Shown here piece after piece: positions 17,888 through 26,405 of a stretch of DNA of 64,000 nucleotides; position 1 is the first letter of the stretch; each line of letters begins with the position of its first letter. A model generated the notes under the pieces. The model was not told where the DNA came from. It did no database searches and saw only the letters and a program-made list of their open reading frames with translations. The stretch spans positions 1-64,000 of the forward strand of contig JAFZQZ010000037.1 of NCBI GenBank assembly GCA_017620135.1, given 5' to 3'. The position numbers and the translations under genes were made by a program. This DNA is from Bacillota bacterium. Lineage in GTDB: Bacteria; Bacillota; Clostridia; Lachnospirales; Bianqueaceae.

Positions 17888-19609
17888 ATGAAGAGTCAAA
17901 ATTATATCGTTGAGGAATTGAAGAAACGGTGGCCGGAAATCGATCCGGCGATCATCGAAAGCTCGATGGAAGTGCCGAAAGACCGTAAACTCGGAGATCT
18001 GGCGTTTCCCTGTTTTCGTCTGGCCAAACAGATGAGAAAAGCGCCGGCCATGATCGCGGCTGATCTCGCCGGAAAGCTGGAAGCGGACGATGTTTTCGAG
18101 AAGGCACAGGCCGTCGGACCGTATGTGAATCTGTTTATCAATAAAAAGTGGTTTGCTTCGTATGTCCTCGGACAGATCGAGGAAGCGGACGCGAAAAACG
18201 CTTTCGGAGCGAGCGAAGAAGGCACAGGCAAAACGATCGTTCTGGACTATTCTTCCATCAATGTCGCCAAACCGTTCCATATCGGTCATCTTCGGACGAC
18301 CGTAATCGGCAACTCTCTTTCCCGGATCCTTCGGTTCATGGGATATAAGACCGTCAGCATCAATTACCTGGGTGACTGGGGAACGCAGTTCGGCAAAATG
18401 CTGGTCGCCTACCGCAAATGGGGCGAGGAAGAAAAAGTTCAGCAGGACGGCATTCGTTACCTGGTACAGCTCTATGTCCGTTTCCATGACGAAGCGGAAA
18501 AGGATCCTTCTCTGAATGATGAAGCCCGTGCGGCGTTCACCTCCATGGAACACGGTGACGAAGATGCGCTTGCTCTGTGGCGCCGGTTCGTGGATATCAG
18601 TCTGAAGGATGTTTCCCGTGTATATGAACTGCTGGATGTACAGTTCGATTCCTATAAAGGCGAAGGCTATTTCTGGGACAAGACGGATAAACCCATCCGG
18701 ATCCTGGAAGAAAAAGGCCTGCTTCAGGACAGCGAAGGCGCGAAGATCGTCGACCTGTCCGAGGACGACATGCCCCCCTGCCTGATCCTGAAAAAGGACG
18801 GCAGCACCCTGTACGCGACCCGTGACCTGGCAGCCGTCATGTACCGGAAAGAGACCTATGACTTTGACAAGTGCCTGTATATCACCGGTCTGGAACAGAA
18901 ACTTCATTTCGCGCAGTGGTTCAAGGTCATCGAAAAGATGGGCATGCCCTGGGCGAAAGACCTCGTACATATCCCTTACGGACTGATCAGCCTCGAAGAA
19001 GGCAAGCTTTCCACCCGTGGCGGCAACGTGATCTGGCTGGAGGATCTTCTGAAGGAAGCGATCGCCAAGACCAAAGCAATCATGGAAGAAAAGAATCCGG
19101 ACCTTGAAAACATGGATGAGGTGGCCAAGGATGTCGGTGTAGGCGCTGTTGTCTTCCATGACCTGTTCAACAACCGGATCAAAGAGGTCACCTTCAAGTT
19201 TGACGAAGTCCTGAACTTCGACGGAGAGACCGGTCCGTATGTGCAGTATACCTACGCGAGAGCAAGGAGCGTGCTCCGCAAGGCCGAAGCGCAGTTCGGC
19301 TGGAAGAAAGAAACGCTGGACAAGATCGATCCCGCGATCCTGGCGGATGAATATTCCCAGGAACTGATCCGTATCCTGGAAAGCTTCCCGGATAAAGTGG
19401 CGGACGCCAGGGACAAATGGGAACCGTATATCATCACCCGCTTTACCGTGGCGGTCGCGACAGCCTATAACCGGTTCTATCACGAGAACCCGATCCTTAC
19501 GGAAGATGACGAAGTCCGCCGGGCCCGTCTGTACCTGACAGAGGTGACGACCCGGATCCTGAAACAAGGACTGTACCTGATCGGCGTCAGCGCACCGGAG
19601 AAGATGTGA
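17888..19609 (+). CDS. argS: Arginyl-tRNA synthetase
   Basis: This class I synthetase charges tRNA-Arg. The 573-residue protein has an N-terminal Arg_S-like domain, the HIGH signature in INVAKPFHIGHLRTTVIGNS at residues 123-142, ISLEEGKLSTRGG for the KMSKS-equivalent region, and a C-terminal anticodon-binding DALR domain. It begins 19 bp after rsmG, where rsmG is usually followed directly by par genes. Two tRNA-Arg genes and the arginine deiminase cluster follow within 10 kb. I see no T-box leader. Confidence 0.97.
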   Translation: MKSQNYIVEELKKRWPEIDPAIIESSMEVPKDRKLGDLAFPCFRLAKQMRKAPAMIAADLAGKLEADDVFEKAQAVGPYVNLFINKKWFASYVLGQIEEADAKNAFGASEEGTGKTIVLDYSSINVAKPFHIGHLRTTVIGNSLSRILRFMGYKTVSINYLGDWGTQFGKMLVAYRKWGEEEKVQQDGIRYLVQLYVRFHDEAEKDPSLNDEARAAFTSMEHGDEDALALWRRFVDISLKDVSRVYELLDVQFDSYKGEGYFWDKTDKPIRILEEKGLLQDSEGAKIVDLSEDDMPPCLILKKDGSTLYATRDLAAVMYRKETYDFDKCLYITGLEQKLHFAQWFKVIEKMGMPWAKDLVHIPYGLISLEEGKLSTRGGNVIWLEDLLKEAIAKTKAIMEEKNPDLENMDEVAKDVGVGAVVFHDLFNNRIKEVTFKFDEVLNFDGETGPYVQYTYARARSVLRKAEAQFGWKKETLDKIDPAILADEYSQELIRILESFPDKVADARDKWEPYIITRFTVAVATAYNRFYHENPILTEDDEVRRARLYLTEVTTRILKQGLYLIGVSAPEKM

Positions 19610-20709
19610 TGAAGAATATACTGCTGATCTACAATCCGAAAGCCGGAGACACGACTTTCCGGTTTTCGCTGGATCGCTTCATTGAGATCTTTTCTGAAAA
19701 AGGCTATGAGGTCCGCGTATTCCGCAGCCGGGTGCCCGGGGATATGGCAGAGTATATTCAGAAAAAACAGATGGGCCAGACAGAAGCGATCATGGTGGCC
19801 GGCGGGACGGGAACCGTCAATGAAGTCGTCGAAGCCATGCTGGAACAGAAGATCGATCTGCCGCTGGGGATCGTCCCGGCAGGGACCGAAAACGAATACG
19901 CCCGCTGCCTGGGCTTTGACGGAGAGCTGGAAGAAAACCTGAAAGCCCTCTTTGCCATGGAGGAAACCAGGGTGGATGTCGGCAAGGCCGGAGACCGGTA
20001 CTTTGTCGATTGCTGCAGCGCCGGGACCTTCAGCAGCGTGACCGCCGTCTCCAGCGACGTCAGAAACGCGTTCGGCAAAATGGCCGGCTATATGAAAGGC
20101 GCGATCTCCTTCAAAAAACTGAAGCCCATGAAACTTCAGATCGAAGCGGACGGAAAACGCTATACCGGCGTTTTTGCCTGTTTCATCCTGGCCAATGAAG
20201 CCATCCGGAAGAACGGTCATATGTCGACCGGAAAATTCACCCTGATCGCGACCAAGGGCAATCAGCTGGGCGGCGAAGCCAAGTATCTGGAAAAAGACTA
20301 TCCCGTCGGACAGACGATCATCCGCAAAGGCGTGGTCTGCGCGGAAGACGGGATCGGCGAAGTGGAAAAAGGGGTCCTTAGGATAAGCGCGGACCACTTT
20401 GATATCCGCGTACTGGAATCCGAAGTCCCGGTCCAGACTCTGATCGACGGCGAATGGGGACCGGATCTTCCGCTGGAAGTCACGATCCTCCCGCAGGCAC
20501 TGCGGATCTTTTATAATCCTGTAGAGCGGCAGGAACACTTCGCGCGGAAAGACAAAGCCCGGATCCCGGAGATCCCCGCGTCGAAAATGTTCCACGTGGA
20601 ACATCCGGAAAAAGCGGACAAGAAACAGAAAAAGAAAAACAAAAAAGATAAACCGGAAAAGAAAAAGCAGGCGCAGGTAGAAGGCAGCAACGAAGAAACA
20701 GAGGAGTGA
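19609..20709 (+). CDS. Diacylglycerol kinase-family lipid kinase
   Basis: The protein, about 366 residues long, begins MKNILLIYNPKAGDTTFRFS and has VAGGTGTVNEVVEAM and GIVPAGTENEYARCLG. These are the ATP-binding elements of the DAGK/YegS-like family (the usual motif is GGDGT; here GGTGT, a notable change at the Asp). The last 50 residues are a Lys/Glu-rich tail and do not belong to the catalytic domain. I chose the ATG at 19609, overlapping the argS stop, with CGGAG about 8 nt upstream; a GTG at 19606 is also possible. A parS site lies inside its coding sequence. Confidence 0.85.
   Translation: MKNILLIYNPKAGDTTFRFSLDRFIEIFSEKGYEVRVFRSRVPGDMAEYIQKKQMGQTEAIMVAGGTGTVNEVVEAMLEQKIDLPLGIVPAGTENEYARCLGFDGELEENLKALFAMEETRVDVGKAGDRYFVDCCSAGTFSSVTAVSSDVRNAFGKMAGYMKGAISFKKLKPMKLQIEADGKRYTGVFACFILANEAIRKNGHMSTGKFTLIATKGNQLGGEAKYLEKDYPVGQTIIRKGVVCAEDGIGEVEKGVLRISADHFDIRVLESEVPVQTLIDGEWGPDLPLEVTILPQALRIFYNPVERQEHFARKDKARIPEIPASKMFHVEHPEKADKKQKKKNKKDKPEKKKQAQVEGSNEETEE
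20588..20603. promoter_or_regulatory. parS centromere site (within the lipid kinase gene)
   Basis: TGTTCCACGTGGAACA is a perfect palindrome and differs by one base from the Bacillus parS consensus TGTTTCACGTGAAACA at each half-site. With flanking bases the symmetry extends to 18 bp (20587-20604). It lies in the 3' coding part of the lipid kinase gene, 1.5 kb before parA. ParB loads at such sites. Confidence 0.93.
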
Positions 20710-20712
20710 CGA

Positions 20713-22068
20713 ATGTACCAATTGATTGACAAGGTTCTGGATGAGCATTCCTCAGAATTGGAGGAGCTGGCCTTAAAGATCTGGGACACGCCGGAAATGG
20801 CATGGAAAGAGGAGAAAGCCTGTGCCTGGACGGCTGCGCTGCTGGAAAGCTATGGATTTACAGTAGAGATCGGGGCTTATCAAATGCCCACAGCGATCCG
20901 TGCTGTCTGGGGTGAAGGCGCCCCCGTTGTCGGTTTTTGCGGCGAATACGACTGCCTTCCCGGACTCAGCCAGGAAGTATGCCCTGTCAGCAGACCGATC
21001 ATTCCCGGTGGTGAAGGACATGGCTGCGGACACAATCTGCTTGGCGCGGGCTGTGTCGGCGCCTGTCTGGGGGTAAAGGAAGCATTGATGGCTGCGCATA
21101 AACCGGGTACCGTCATCTTTTACGGATGCCCTGCGGAAGAACAGATGACAGGGAAAGGGTTTATGGCCAGGGCCGGCGCGTTTAAAGAATGTGATTTTAC
21201 GCTGGCCTGGCATCCTTCGGCCGATGCCAGAGATAATTATGGCGAACATACAGGAGTCGAAGGGGCAGTTTTTTCCTTTTTTGGAAGGACTGCGCATGCC
21301 GCGGGAGCGCCGGAAAACGGCCGAAGCGCACTGGATGCCGTCCAGTTGATGAACATAGGCGTTGAGTTTTTGAGAGAACATGTCACCTCCGATGTTCGTA
21401 TCCATTATACGATTACGGATGGAGGCCTCGTGCCAAATATCGTTCCGGATTTTGCGGCAAGTAAGTTTTATGTCCGGGCACTCTCCCGAGAAGCGACAAA
21501 GGAAGCATACGCGAGAGTGATAAAGTGCGCAGAAGGTGCGGCGCTCATGACAGATACGAAAGTAAAAATCACTCACATGGGCGGTCTGTATCCGACACTG
21601 CAAAACCGAGTCATCGGAGAAACCGTACAGAAATATAAAAAACTATTGCCGCCGCTTCAGTATACCGAAGAAGAGATCGCCTTTGCCAAAGAATTGAATC
21701 GCCATTCTCCGCTGTATAAAGAAGAGGTCCCTCCTTTTAAAGCAAACTCTCAGCCGGTCAGCATGGATAATATCTATGGATCGACAGATTATGGCGATGT
21801 TCAGCACATCTGTCCCGGTTATCAGGTGCACGAATGTACGGCGCCGTCTTTGACACCGGGCCACAGCTGGATGATGACTTCCGCTTCCGGCTCTTCGATC
21901 GGGCTCAAAGGAATGCTGAGGGCAGCGAAAGTGATGGCCTGTGCGGCTTATGAACTGATGACAGATAAAGAAAAACTGGACCAGGCCAAAGCAGAATTTC
22001 TGGAAGCCATGGGATCGGAAGCATACGAGTGTCCGGTGGATGAAACGATTCCCTGGCCGTATAACTGA
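20713..22068 (+). CDS. M20 family amidohydrolase (AbgB-like)
   Basis: The 451-residue protein is an M20 metallo-amidohydrolase. It shows GFCGEYDCLPGLSQE near residue 75, GHGCGHNLLGAG near 100, CPAEEQMTGKGFMARAG with the catalytic glutamates near 140, and a dimerisation insert. The pattern resembles p-aminobenzoyl-glutamate hydrolase subunit B, which cleaves amide-linked glutamate or similar conjugates. It sits between the lipid kinase and parA, flanked by both parS sites. Its codon choice looks somewhat less G+C-rich than its neighbours, suggesting insertion. The substrate is unknown. Confidence 0.88.
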   Translation: MYQLIDKVLDEHSSELEELALKIWDTPEMAWKEEKACAWTAALLESYGFTVEIGAYQMPTAIRAVWGEGAPVVGFCGEYDCLPGLSQEVCPVSRPIIPGGEGHGCGHNLLGAGCVGACLGVKEALMAAHKPGTVIFYGCPAEEQMTGKGFMARAGAFKECDFTLAWHPSADARDNYGEHTGVEGAVFSFFGRTAHAAGAPENGRSALDAVQLMNIGVEFLREHVTSDVRIHYTITDGGLVPNIVPDFAASKFYVRALSREATKEAYARVIKCAEGAALMTDTKVKITHMGGLYPTLQNRVIGETVQKYKKLLPPLQYTEEEIAFAKELNRHSPLYKEEVPPFKANSQPVSMDNIYGSTDYGDVQHICPGYQVHECTAPSLTPGHSWMMTSASGSSIGLKGMLRAAKVMACAAYELMTDKEKLDQAKAEFLEAMGSEAYECPVDETIPWPYN

Positions 22069-22093
22069 ACCAGTCATCGAGGGAGAATAAAAA

Positions 22094-22109
22094 TGTTCCA
22101 CGTGGAACA
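22094..22109. promoter_or_regulatory. parS centromere site upstream of parA
   Basis: TGTTCCACGTGGAACA, identical to the site at 20588-20603, lies 33 bp before the parA start. Besides segregation, ParB binding here could repress parAB. Confidence 0.95.
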
Positions 22110-22141
22110 TTGATTCACAGAAATAACAGAAGGATAGAGAT

Positions 22142-22918
22142 ATGGGAAAGATTATTGCCGTAGCCAACCAGAAGGGAGGCGTCGGAAAGACGACGACAGC
22201 CGTCAATCTGGGCGCCTGTCTGGCGGACAGGGCAAAGAAAGTTCTGATCGTGGACGTGGATCCGCAGGGCAATACGACCAGCGGGCTGGGCGTCGACAAG
22301 GAAAAGCTGCTGGAGACCAGCTATGAAATGCTCCTGGGCGACGAAGAAGCCCGGGACTGTATTCTGAAGCTGGAGAATTATCATCTGGACCTGATCCCCT
22401 CCAGTATCGATCTGGCCGGCGCGGAAGTCGAACTGGTAGGCGCTTCGCAGAGAGAAATGCTGCTGGAAAAGCAGCTGAAAGACATACGCGATGATTATGA
22501 GATCATCCTGATCGACTGCCCGCCTTCGCTGAATATTCTGACCATCAACGCTTTTCGCGCGGCGGATTCGATCATCGTGCCGATCCAGTGCGAATTCTAC
22601 GCGATGGAAGGACTGACACAGCTTCTGAACACGATCAACCTGGTGAAGAAAAAACTGAATCCGAAGATCGATATCGAAGGGATCGTCTTTACCATGTTCG
22701 ACAGCCGCGCCAATCTGTGCGAACAGGTCGTCGAGGAGATCAGCGCCTTTATGCCATCCAAGGTATACAAGACGAAGATCCCGAGAAATGTCCGTCTGGC
22801 GGAGGCGCCGAGCTTCGGGATGCCGGTCATCTATTACGACCGGAAGTCCAAAGGGGCGGAAGCCTATCAGGAACTGGCGGACGAAGTACTGAAACGGATC
22901 AGAAAGAAAGGGAAATGA
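22142..22918 (+). CDS. parA: Chromosome partitioning ATPase ParA (Soj)
   Basis: ParA is a Walker-type ATPase that, with ParB-parS, separates origins and in Bacillus also controls DnaA. The 258-residue protein has the deviant Walker A KGGVGKTTTAVNLGACLA at residues 11-28, VDVDPQGNTTSGLG, and LIDCPPSLN near residue 122. Length and motifs match chromosomal Soj with no N-terminal extension. The parB start is 3 bp beyond its stop. A parS site lies directly upstream. Confidence 0.97.
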   Translation: MGKIIAVANQKGGVGKTTTAVNLGACLADRAKKVLIVDVDPQGNTTSGLGVDKEKLLETSYEMLLGDEEARDCILKLENYHLDLIPSSIDLAGAEVELVGASQREMLLEKQLKDIRDDYEIILIDCPPSLNILTINAFRAADSIIVPIQCEFYAMEGLTQLLNTINLVKKKLNPKIDIEGIVFTMFDSRANLCEQVVEEISAFMPSKVYKTKIPRNVRLAEAPSFGMPVIYYDRKSKGAEAYQELADEVLKRIRKKGK

Positions 22919-22920
22919 GG

Positions 22921-23814
22921 ATGAGCGATAACAAGAAGAAACGCGGACTGGGACGAGGGCTGAACGCGCTGATCGGCGCCGATGCACAGCTGGCCGCCGC
23001 GGAAGAAGAGAAGGCGGCAAAGACCGGCGAGACGGCGGTCGTTATGCTGGATATTCGACAGATCGATCCGGACAGTGCTCAGCCTCGTAAAAACTTCGAT
23101 GACGAAGCGCTGGAGGAACTGGCGGATTCCATCAAATCGCACGGCGTCCTGCAGCCGCTGATCGTTCAGAAAAAAGAGGAAGACCGGTATCAGATCATTG
23201 CCGGGGAACGTCGCTGGCGCGCGGCGAAAAAGGCCGGCATCGCACAGGTCCCCGCTCTGGTAAAGGAATACGCGCCGGAAGAAATGCTGGAGATCTCTCT
23301 GATCGAGAATATCCAGCGGGAAAACCTGAACCCGGTAGAAGAAGCGAAAGCATACCGCAGACTGGTGGAGGAATACTCCCTGAAACAGGAAGAGATCGCA
23401 AAACGGGTAGGCAAAAACCGCAGCACGATCACGAACTCTCTTCGTCTGCTCGGACTGGATGACGAAGTCCTCTCCTATCTGATCAGTAAAGAGCTGACCA
23501 CCGGTCACGCGAAAGCCCTGCTTTCTGTCCGGAACAAAGAACGGCAGGTCGCGCTGGCCAAAAAGGCAGTCAAAGAAGGCCTGAGCGTGCGCAAGCTGGA
23601 AGCGCTGGCACAGGAAAAACCCAGACAGATCGCGCTTCCGGAACCGCTGAATCCGGCCGAGGAGATCATCTATAAAGATATCACGAAGAGACTGCAGGAA
23701 TCCCTGGGGACCAAGGTATCGATCGTTCGCGGACCGAAGAAGAACAAGATCGAGATCGAATATTATTCGGAAGAAGAGCTCGAGCGGCTGGTCGAGCTGC
23801 TGGGAAACCGCTGA
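22921..23814 (+). CDS. parB: Chromosome partitioning protein ParB (Spo0J)
   Basis: This CTPase clamp loads at parS and spreads along DNA. The 297-residue protein starts MSDNKKKRGLGRGLNALIGA, the N-terminal ParA-activating peptide. It contains the CTP-binding GERRWRAAKKAG box, the ENIQRENLNPVEEA segment, a helix-turn-helix (QEEIAKRVGKNRSTITNSLR) and the C-terminal dimer domain. I chose the ATG at 22921 because AAAGGG is about 8 nt upstream; an in-frame ATG at 22915 overlaps the parA stop. Confidence 0.96.
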   Translation: MSDNKKKRGLGRGLNALIGADAQLAAAEEEKAAKTGETAVVMLDIRQIDPDSAQPRKNFDDEALEELADSIKSHGVLQPLIVQKKEEDRYQIIAGERRWRAAKKAGIAQVPALVKEYAPEEMLEISLIENIQRENLNPVEEAKAYRRLVEEYSLKQEEIAKRVGKNRSTITNSLRLLGLDDEVLSYLISKELTTGHAKALLSVRNKERQVALAKKAVKEGLSVRKLEALAQEKPRQIALPEPLNPAEEIIYKDITKRLQESLGTKVSIVRGPKKNKIEIEYYSEEELERLVELLGNR

Positions 23815-23828
23815 AGGGCAAAAACCCC

Positions 23829-23857
23829 TTGCAATTTCCCCGAAGAAAGCGTATAAT
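23829..23857 (+). promoter_or_regulatory. Promoter for tRNA-Arg(CCG)
   Basis: TTGCAA and TATAAT are separated by 17 bp. The promoter lies 134 bp before the tRNA and reads through four hairpins. Confidence 0.8.
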
Positions 23858-23862
23858 AATGT

Positions 23863-23990
23863 CCTCGAGAATGCCCAGCATTCCTGAGGATGTGTAAGCA
23901 GTGCCGTCGAGAATGCGCAGCATTCCAGAGGAATTGTAAGTAATGCAGCCGAGAACACGAAGTGTTCTCGCAGCGAAGCAGAGCTTCGCT
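23863..23990 (+). repeat. Four consecutive hairpins in the tRNA-Arg leader
   Basis: Two 41-bp direct repeats carry the hairpin GAATGC-nca-GCATTC bracketed by CCTC/GAGG-type arms (23863-23889 and 23904-23931). They are followed by GAGAACAC-gaa-GTGTTCTC (23951-23969) and AGCGAAGC-aga-GCTTCGCT (23972-23990), which abuts the tRNA. The role is unknown; RNA processing signals or binding sites are possible. Confidence 0.8.
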
Positions 23991-23991
23991 T

Positions 23992-24064
23992 GCACCCGTA
24001 GCTCAGTGGATAGAGCGATGGCTTCCGGAGCCATGCGTCGGGGGTTCAAATCCTCTCGGGTGTA
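23992..24064 (+). tRNA. tRNA-Arg (anticodon CCG)
   Basis: The cloverleaf can be drawn fully: acceptor GCACCCG/CGGGTGT (with a terminal G-U pair), D-arm GCTC-agtggat-AGAGC, anticodon stem ATGGC/GCCAT around loop TTCCGGA (anticodon CCG, reading CGG), and T-arm with GGTTCAAAT. The 3' CCA is not encoded. The discriminator base is A. Confidence 0.95.
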
Positions 24065-24074
24065 CGAAAAACAA

Positions 24075-24108
24075 AAATAGCCGTTGGAGACCCAGCGGCT
24101 ATTTCCTT
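24075..24108 (+). terminator. Terminator after tRNA-Arg(CCG)
   Basis: AAATAGCCG and CGGCTATTT form a stem with an inner TGG/CCA pairing, followed by a short T/C tract (CCTT). The T-tract is weak, so some read-through into arcA is plausible. Confidence 0.7.
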
Positions 24109-24141
24109 ACCTACAAAAATCTATCATCAACGGGGGACTAT

Positions 24142-25398
24142 ATGCAGGGAGTCAGTATCACCAGCGATATCGGACCGCTGAAAAGAGTTTTGCTTCACCG
24201 GCCGGGAAGAGAACTTCTGAACCTTATCCCCAGGCGGCTGGAAGACCTTTTGTTTGACGATATCCCCTTCCTGAAAGCGGCGCAGGAGGAACATGATGCC
24301 TTCAGTGAAACGCTCCGCAGCCAGGGTGTGGAGGTCGTCTATCTGGAAGATCTCATGACCGAAGTCCTGGAGATCCATCCGGGCCTTGTGGAACCGTTTC
24401 TGTATCAGTGGCTGAGAGAAGCGGGGATCCGTACGCACCGGTGGCAGGACACGCTGTACGCTCATCTGAGAGAAAACTATCAGGGCAAGGATCTGGTCGA
24501 AAAAACCATGGAAGGGATCACCCTTCGGGAGATGGGCAAAAAGAGCGATCTTTCACTGCAGGACCTGATCGCTTCGCCGGACGATCTGATCGTTGATCCC
24601 ATGCCGAATCTTTACTTTACGAGAGATCCGGCCGCGGTCGTGGGGACGGGACTGATGATCAGCCGGATGTGTTATCCGACCCGAAGACGCGAGACGATCT
24701 ACACGGATTATATCTTCCGCCATCATCCGGACTTTCAGGGACAGGTCCACCGGTACTATGACCGGAACGAATTTGCCAGACTCGAAGGAGGCGACGTCAT
24801 CTGCCTGACGCCGGAGACCGTCGCGATCGGTATCTCGCAGCGAACATCGCCGGACGCCATCGAGAAGGCAGCCGCGAATCTCTTCTCTTCCGAGAAATCC
24901 GGCGTGAAGACCATCCTGGCCTTCTTTATCCCCTCGACCCGTGCGTTCATGCATCTGGACACGGTTTTCACACAGGTGGACAGAGGCAGGTATACCGTAC
25001 ATCCCGGGATCCTGGGACCGCTGAAAGTCTTCGAGATCCGCAGGGGAGAAGGGTTCGACCCGGCCGATCCGGAGCCGGAACTGTCCATCCGGGAGCTGAC
25101 GATGCCCCTGGAAGACGTACTCAGGAAGTATACCGGCGCGGAAGACGTCCGGTTGATCCCATGCGGCGGCAGTGATCCGATCGCCGCGGCCAGGGAACAG
25201 TGGAACGACGGTTCGAATACACTGTGCGTATCGCCCGGTGTGATCATCGTATATTCACGCAATGAGCTTTCGAACGAACTGCTTCGGGAAGAGGGACTTA
25301 CTGTGCTGGAGATCCCGTCATCGGAGCTTTCACGCGGCAGAGGCGGCCCGCGATGCATGTCCATGCCGCTGAACCGGGAACCATATATTATCAACTAG
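24142..25398 (+). CDS. arcA: Arginine deiminase
   Basis: ArcA converts arginine to citrulline and ammonia, the first step of arginine fermentation. The 418-residue protein has PLKRVLLHRPGRELLNL at the N-terminus, MPNLYFTRDPAAVVG, the FARLEGGDVICL segment, MHLDTVFTQVD with the catalytic His, and the C-terminal catalytic-cysteine region RGRGGPRCMSMPLNRE. I chose the ATG at 24142 because it follows GGGGGAC; the longer reading frame runs back through the tRNA. arcB and arcC follow closely in the usual order. Confidence 0.97.
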   Translation: MQGVSITSDIGPLKRVLLHRPGRELLNLIPRRLEDLLFDDIPFLKAAQEEHDAFSETLRSQGVEVVYLEDLMTEVLEIHPGLVEPFLYQWLREAGIRTHRWQDTLYAHLRENYQGKDLVEKTMEGITLREMGKKSDLSLQDLIASPDDLIVDPMPNLYFTRDPAAVVGTGLMISRMCYPTRRRETIYTDYIFRHHPDFQGQVHRYYDRNEFARLEGGDVICLTPETVAIGISQRTSPDAIEKAAANLFSSEKSGVKTILAFFIPSTRAFMHLDTVFTQVDRGRYTVHPGILGPLKVFEIRRGEGFDPADPEPELSIRELTMPLEDVLRKYTGAEDVRLIPCGGSDPIAAAREQWNDGSNTLCVSPGVIIVYSRNELSNELLREEGLTVLEIPSSELSRGRGGPRCMSMPLNREPYIIN

Positions 25399-25411
25399 AG
25401 GAGGCACTCTC

Positions 25412-26404
25412 ATGGGAGTCGATGTCAGAGGAAGAAGCTTTCTGACCTTATTGGATTATTCACCGGAAGAGATCCGTTATCTGCTGGATCTTGCGAAGGA
25501 GTTCAAACGGATGAAACACGCCGGTACGCTGCATGAGTATCTGCGCGGGAAACAGGTCGTACTGCTGTTTGAGAAGACGTCGACCCGTACCCGCTGCGCG
25601 TTTGAGGTAGCGGCGAGAGATCTGGGAATGGGCGTGACCTTCCTGGATCCGGGCTCTTCCCAGATGGGCAAGAAGGACTCGCTTGCTGATACAGCCAAGG
25701 TGCTGGGCCGGATGTTCGACGGTATCGAATACCGCGGATTCGCGCAGAAGACCGTGGAGGACCTGGCTAAGTATTCGGGCGTTCCGGTATGGAACGGTCT
25801 GACGGATGATTTCCATCCCACGCAGATGCTGGCCGATATCATGACCTGTGAAGAAGAGTTCGGCGATATGCGCGGACGCAAGCTGACTTTCTTCGGAGAC
25901 GCCAGAAACAATGTCGCGAATTCACTGATGGTCGTCTGTTCCAAGCTGGGCATCAACTTCTGTGCCTGCGGGCCCAAAGAACTGATGCCGGCGGACGAAC
26001 TGGTGGAGAAATGCCGTGAAGCGGCAAAGGCGTCCGGCGCAGAGATCATTCTGACAGATGATATCCGCAAAGGCGCACAAGACGCGGATGTGCTCTATAC
26101 GGACATCTGGCTTTCCATGGGAGAACCGGCGGAGCTGTGGGAATCGAGGATTAAACTGCTCCGTCCGTATCAGGTGAACGCGGAACTGATGAAGATGGCC
26201 AAACTCTCCGCCATTTTCCTTCATTGTCTGCCCTCTTTCCATGACCGCGAGACAACGATCGGGGAAGAGATCTATCAGAAATTCGGACTGGAAGCGATGG
26301 AAGTGACCAATGATGTGTTCCTTGGCCCTCAGGCGCGTCAGTTTGATGAGGCGGAAAACCGGATGCATACGATCAAAGCCGTTATGTATGCGACGCTGAA
26401 ATAA
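25412..26404 (+). CDS. arcB: Ornithine carbamoyltransferase, catabolic type
   Basis: ArcB converts citrulline and phosphate to ornithine and carbamoyl phosphate in this pathway. The 330-residue protein has the carbamoyl-phosphate motif KTSTRTRCAFEVAARDLG near residue 55, FHPTQMLAD, and HCLPSFHDRET near residue 270. It starts 13 bp after arcA with AGAGGAGG upstream, and arcC follows after 1 bp. The catabolic assignment is based on this arcA-arcC context; the anabolic ArgF enzyme has a similar sequence. Confidence 0.96.
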   Translation: MGVDVRGRSFLTLLDYSPEEIRYLLDLAKEFKRMKHAGTLHEYLRGKQVVLLFEKTSTRTRCAFEVAARDLGMGVTFLDPGSSQMGKKDSLADTAKVLGRMFDGIEYRGFAQKTVEDLAKYSGVPVWNGLTDDFHPTQMLADIMTCEEEFGDMRGRKLTFFGDARNNVANSLMVVCSKLGINFCACGPKELMPADELVEKCREAAKASGAEIILTDDIRKGAQDADVLYTDIWLSMGEPAELWESRIKLLRPYQVNAELMKMAKLSAIFLHCLPSFHDRETTIGEEIYQKFGLEAMEVTNDVFLGPQARQFDEAENRMHTIKAVMYATLK

Positions 26405-26405
26405 C

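Noticed and set aside
17849-19567. 572-codon open frame antisense to argS
   Set aside because: It is a shadow of argS, low in recognisable motifs and without a start signal.
23962-24141. Longer arcA reading frame starting upstream of the tRNA
   Set aside because: It would run through the hairpins and the tRNA. The ATG at 24142 has the ribosome site and fits the family's length.
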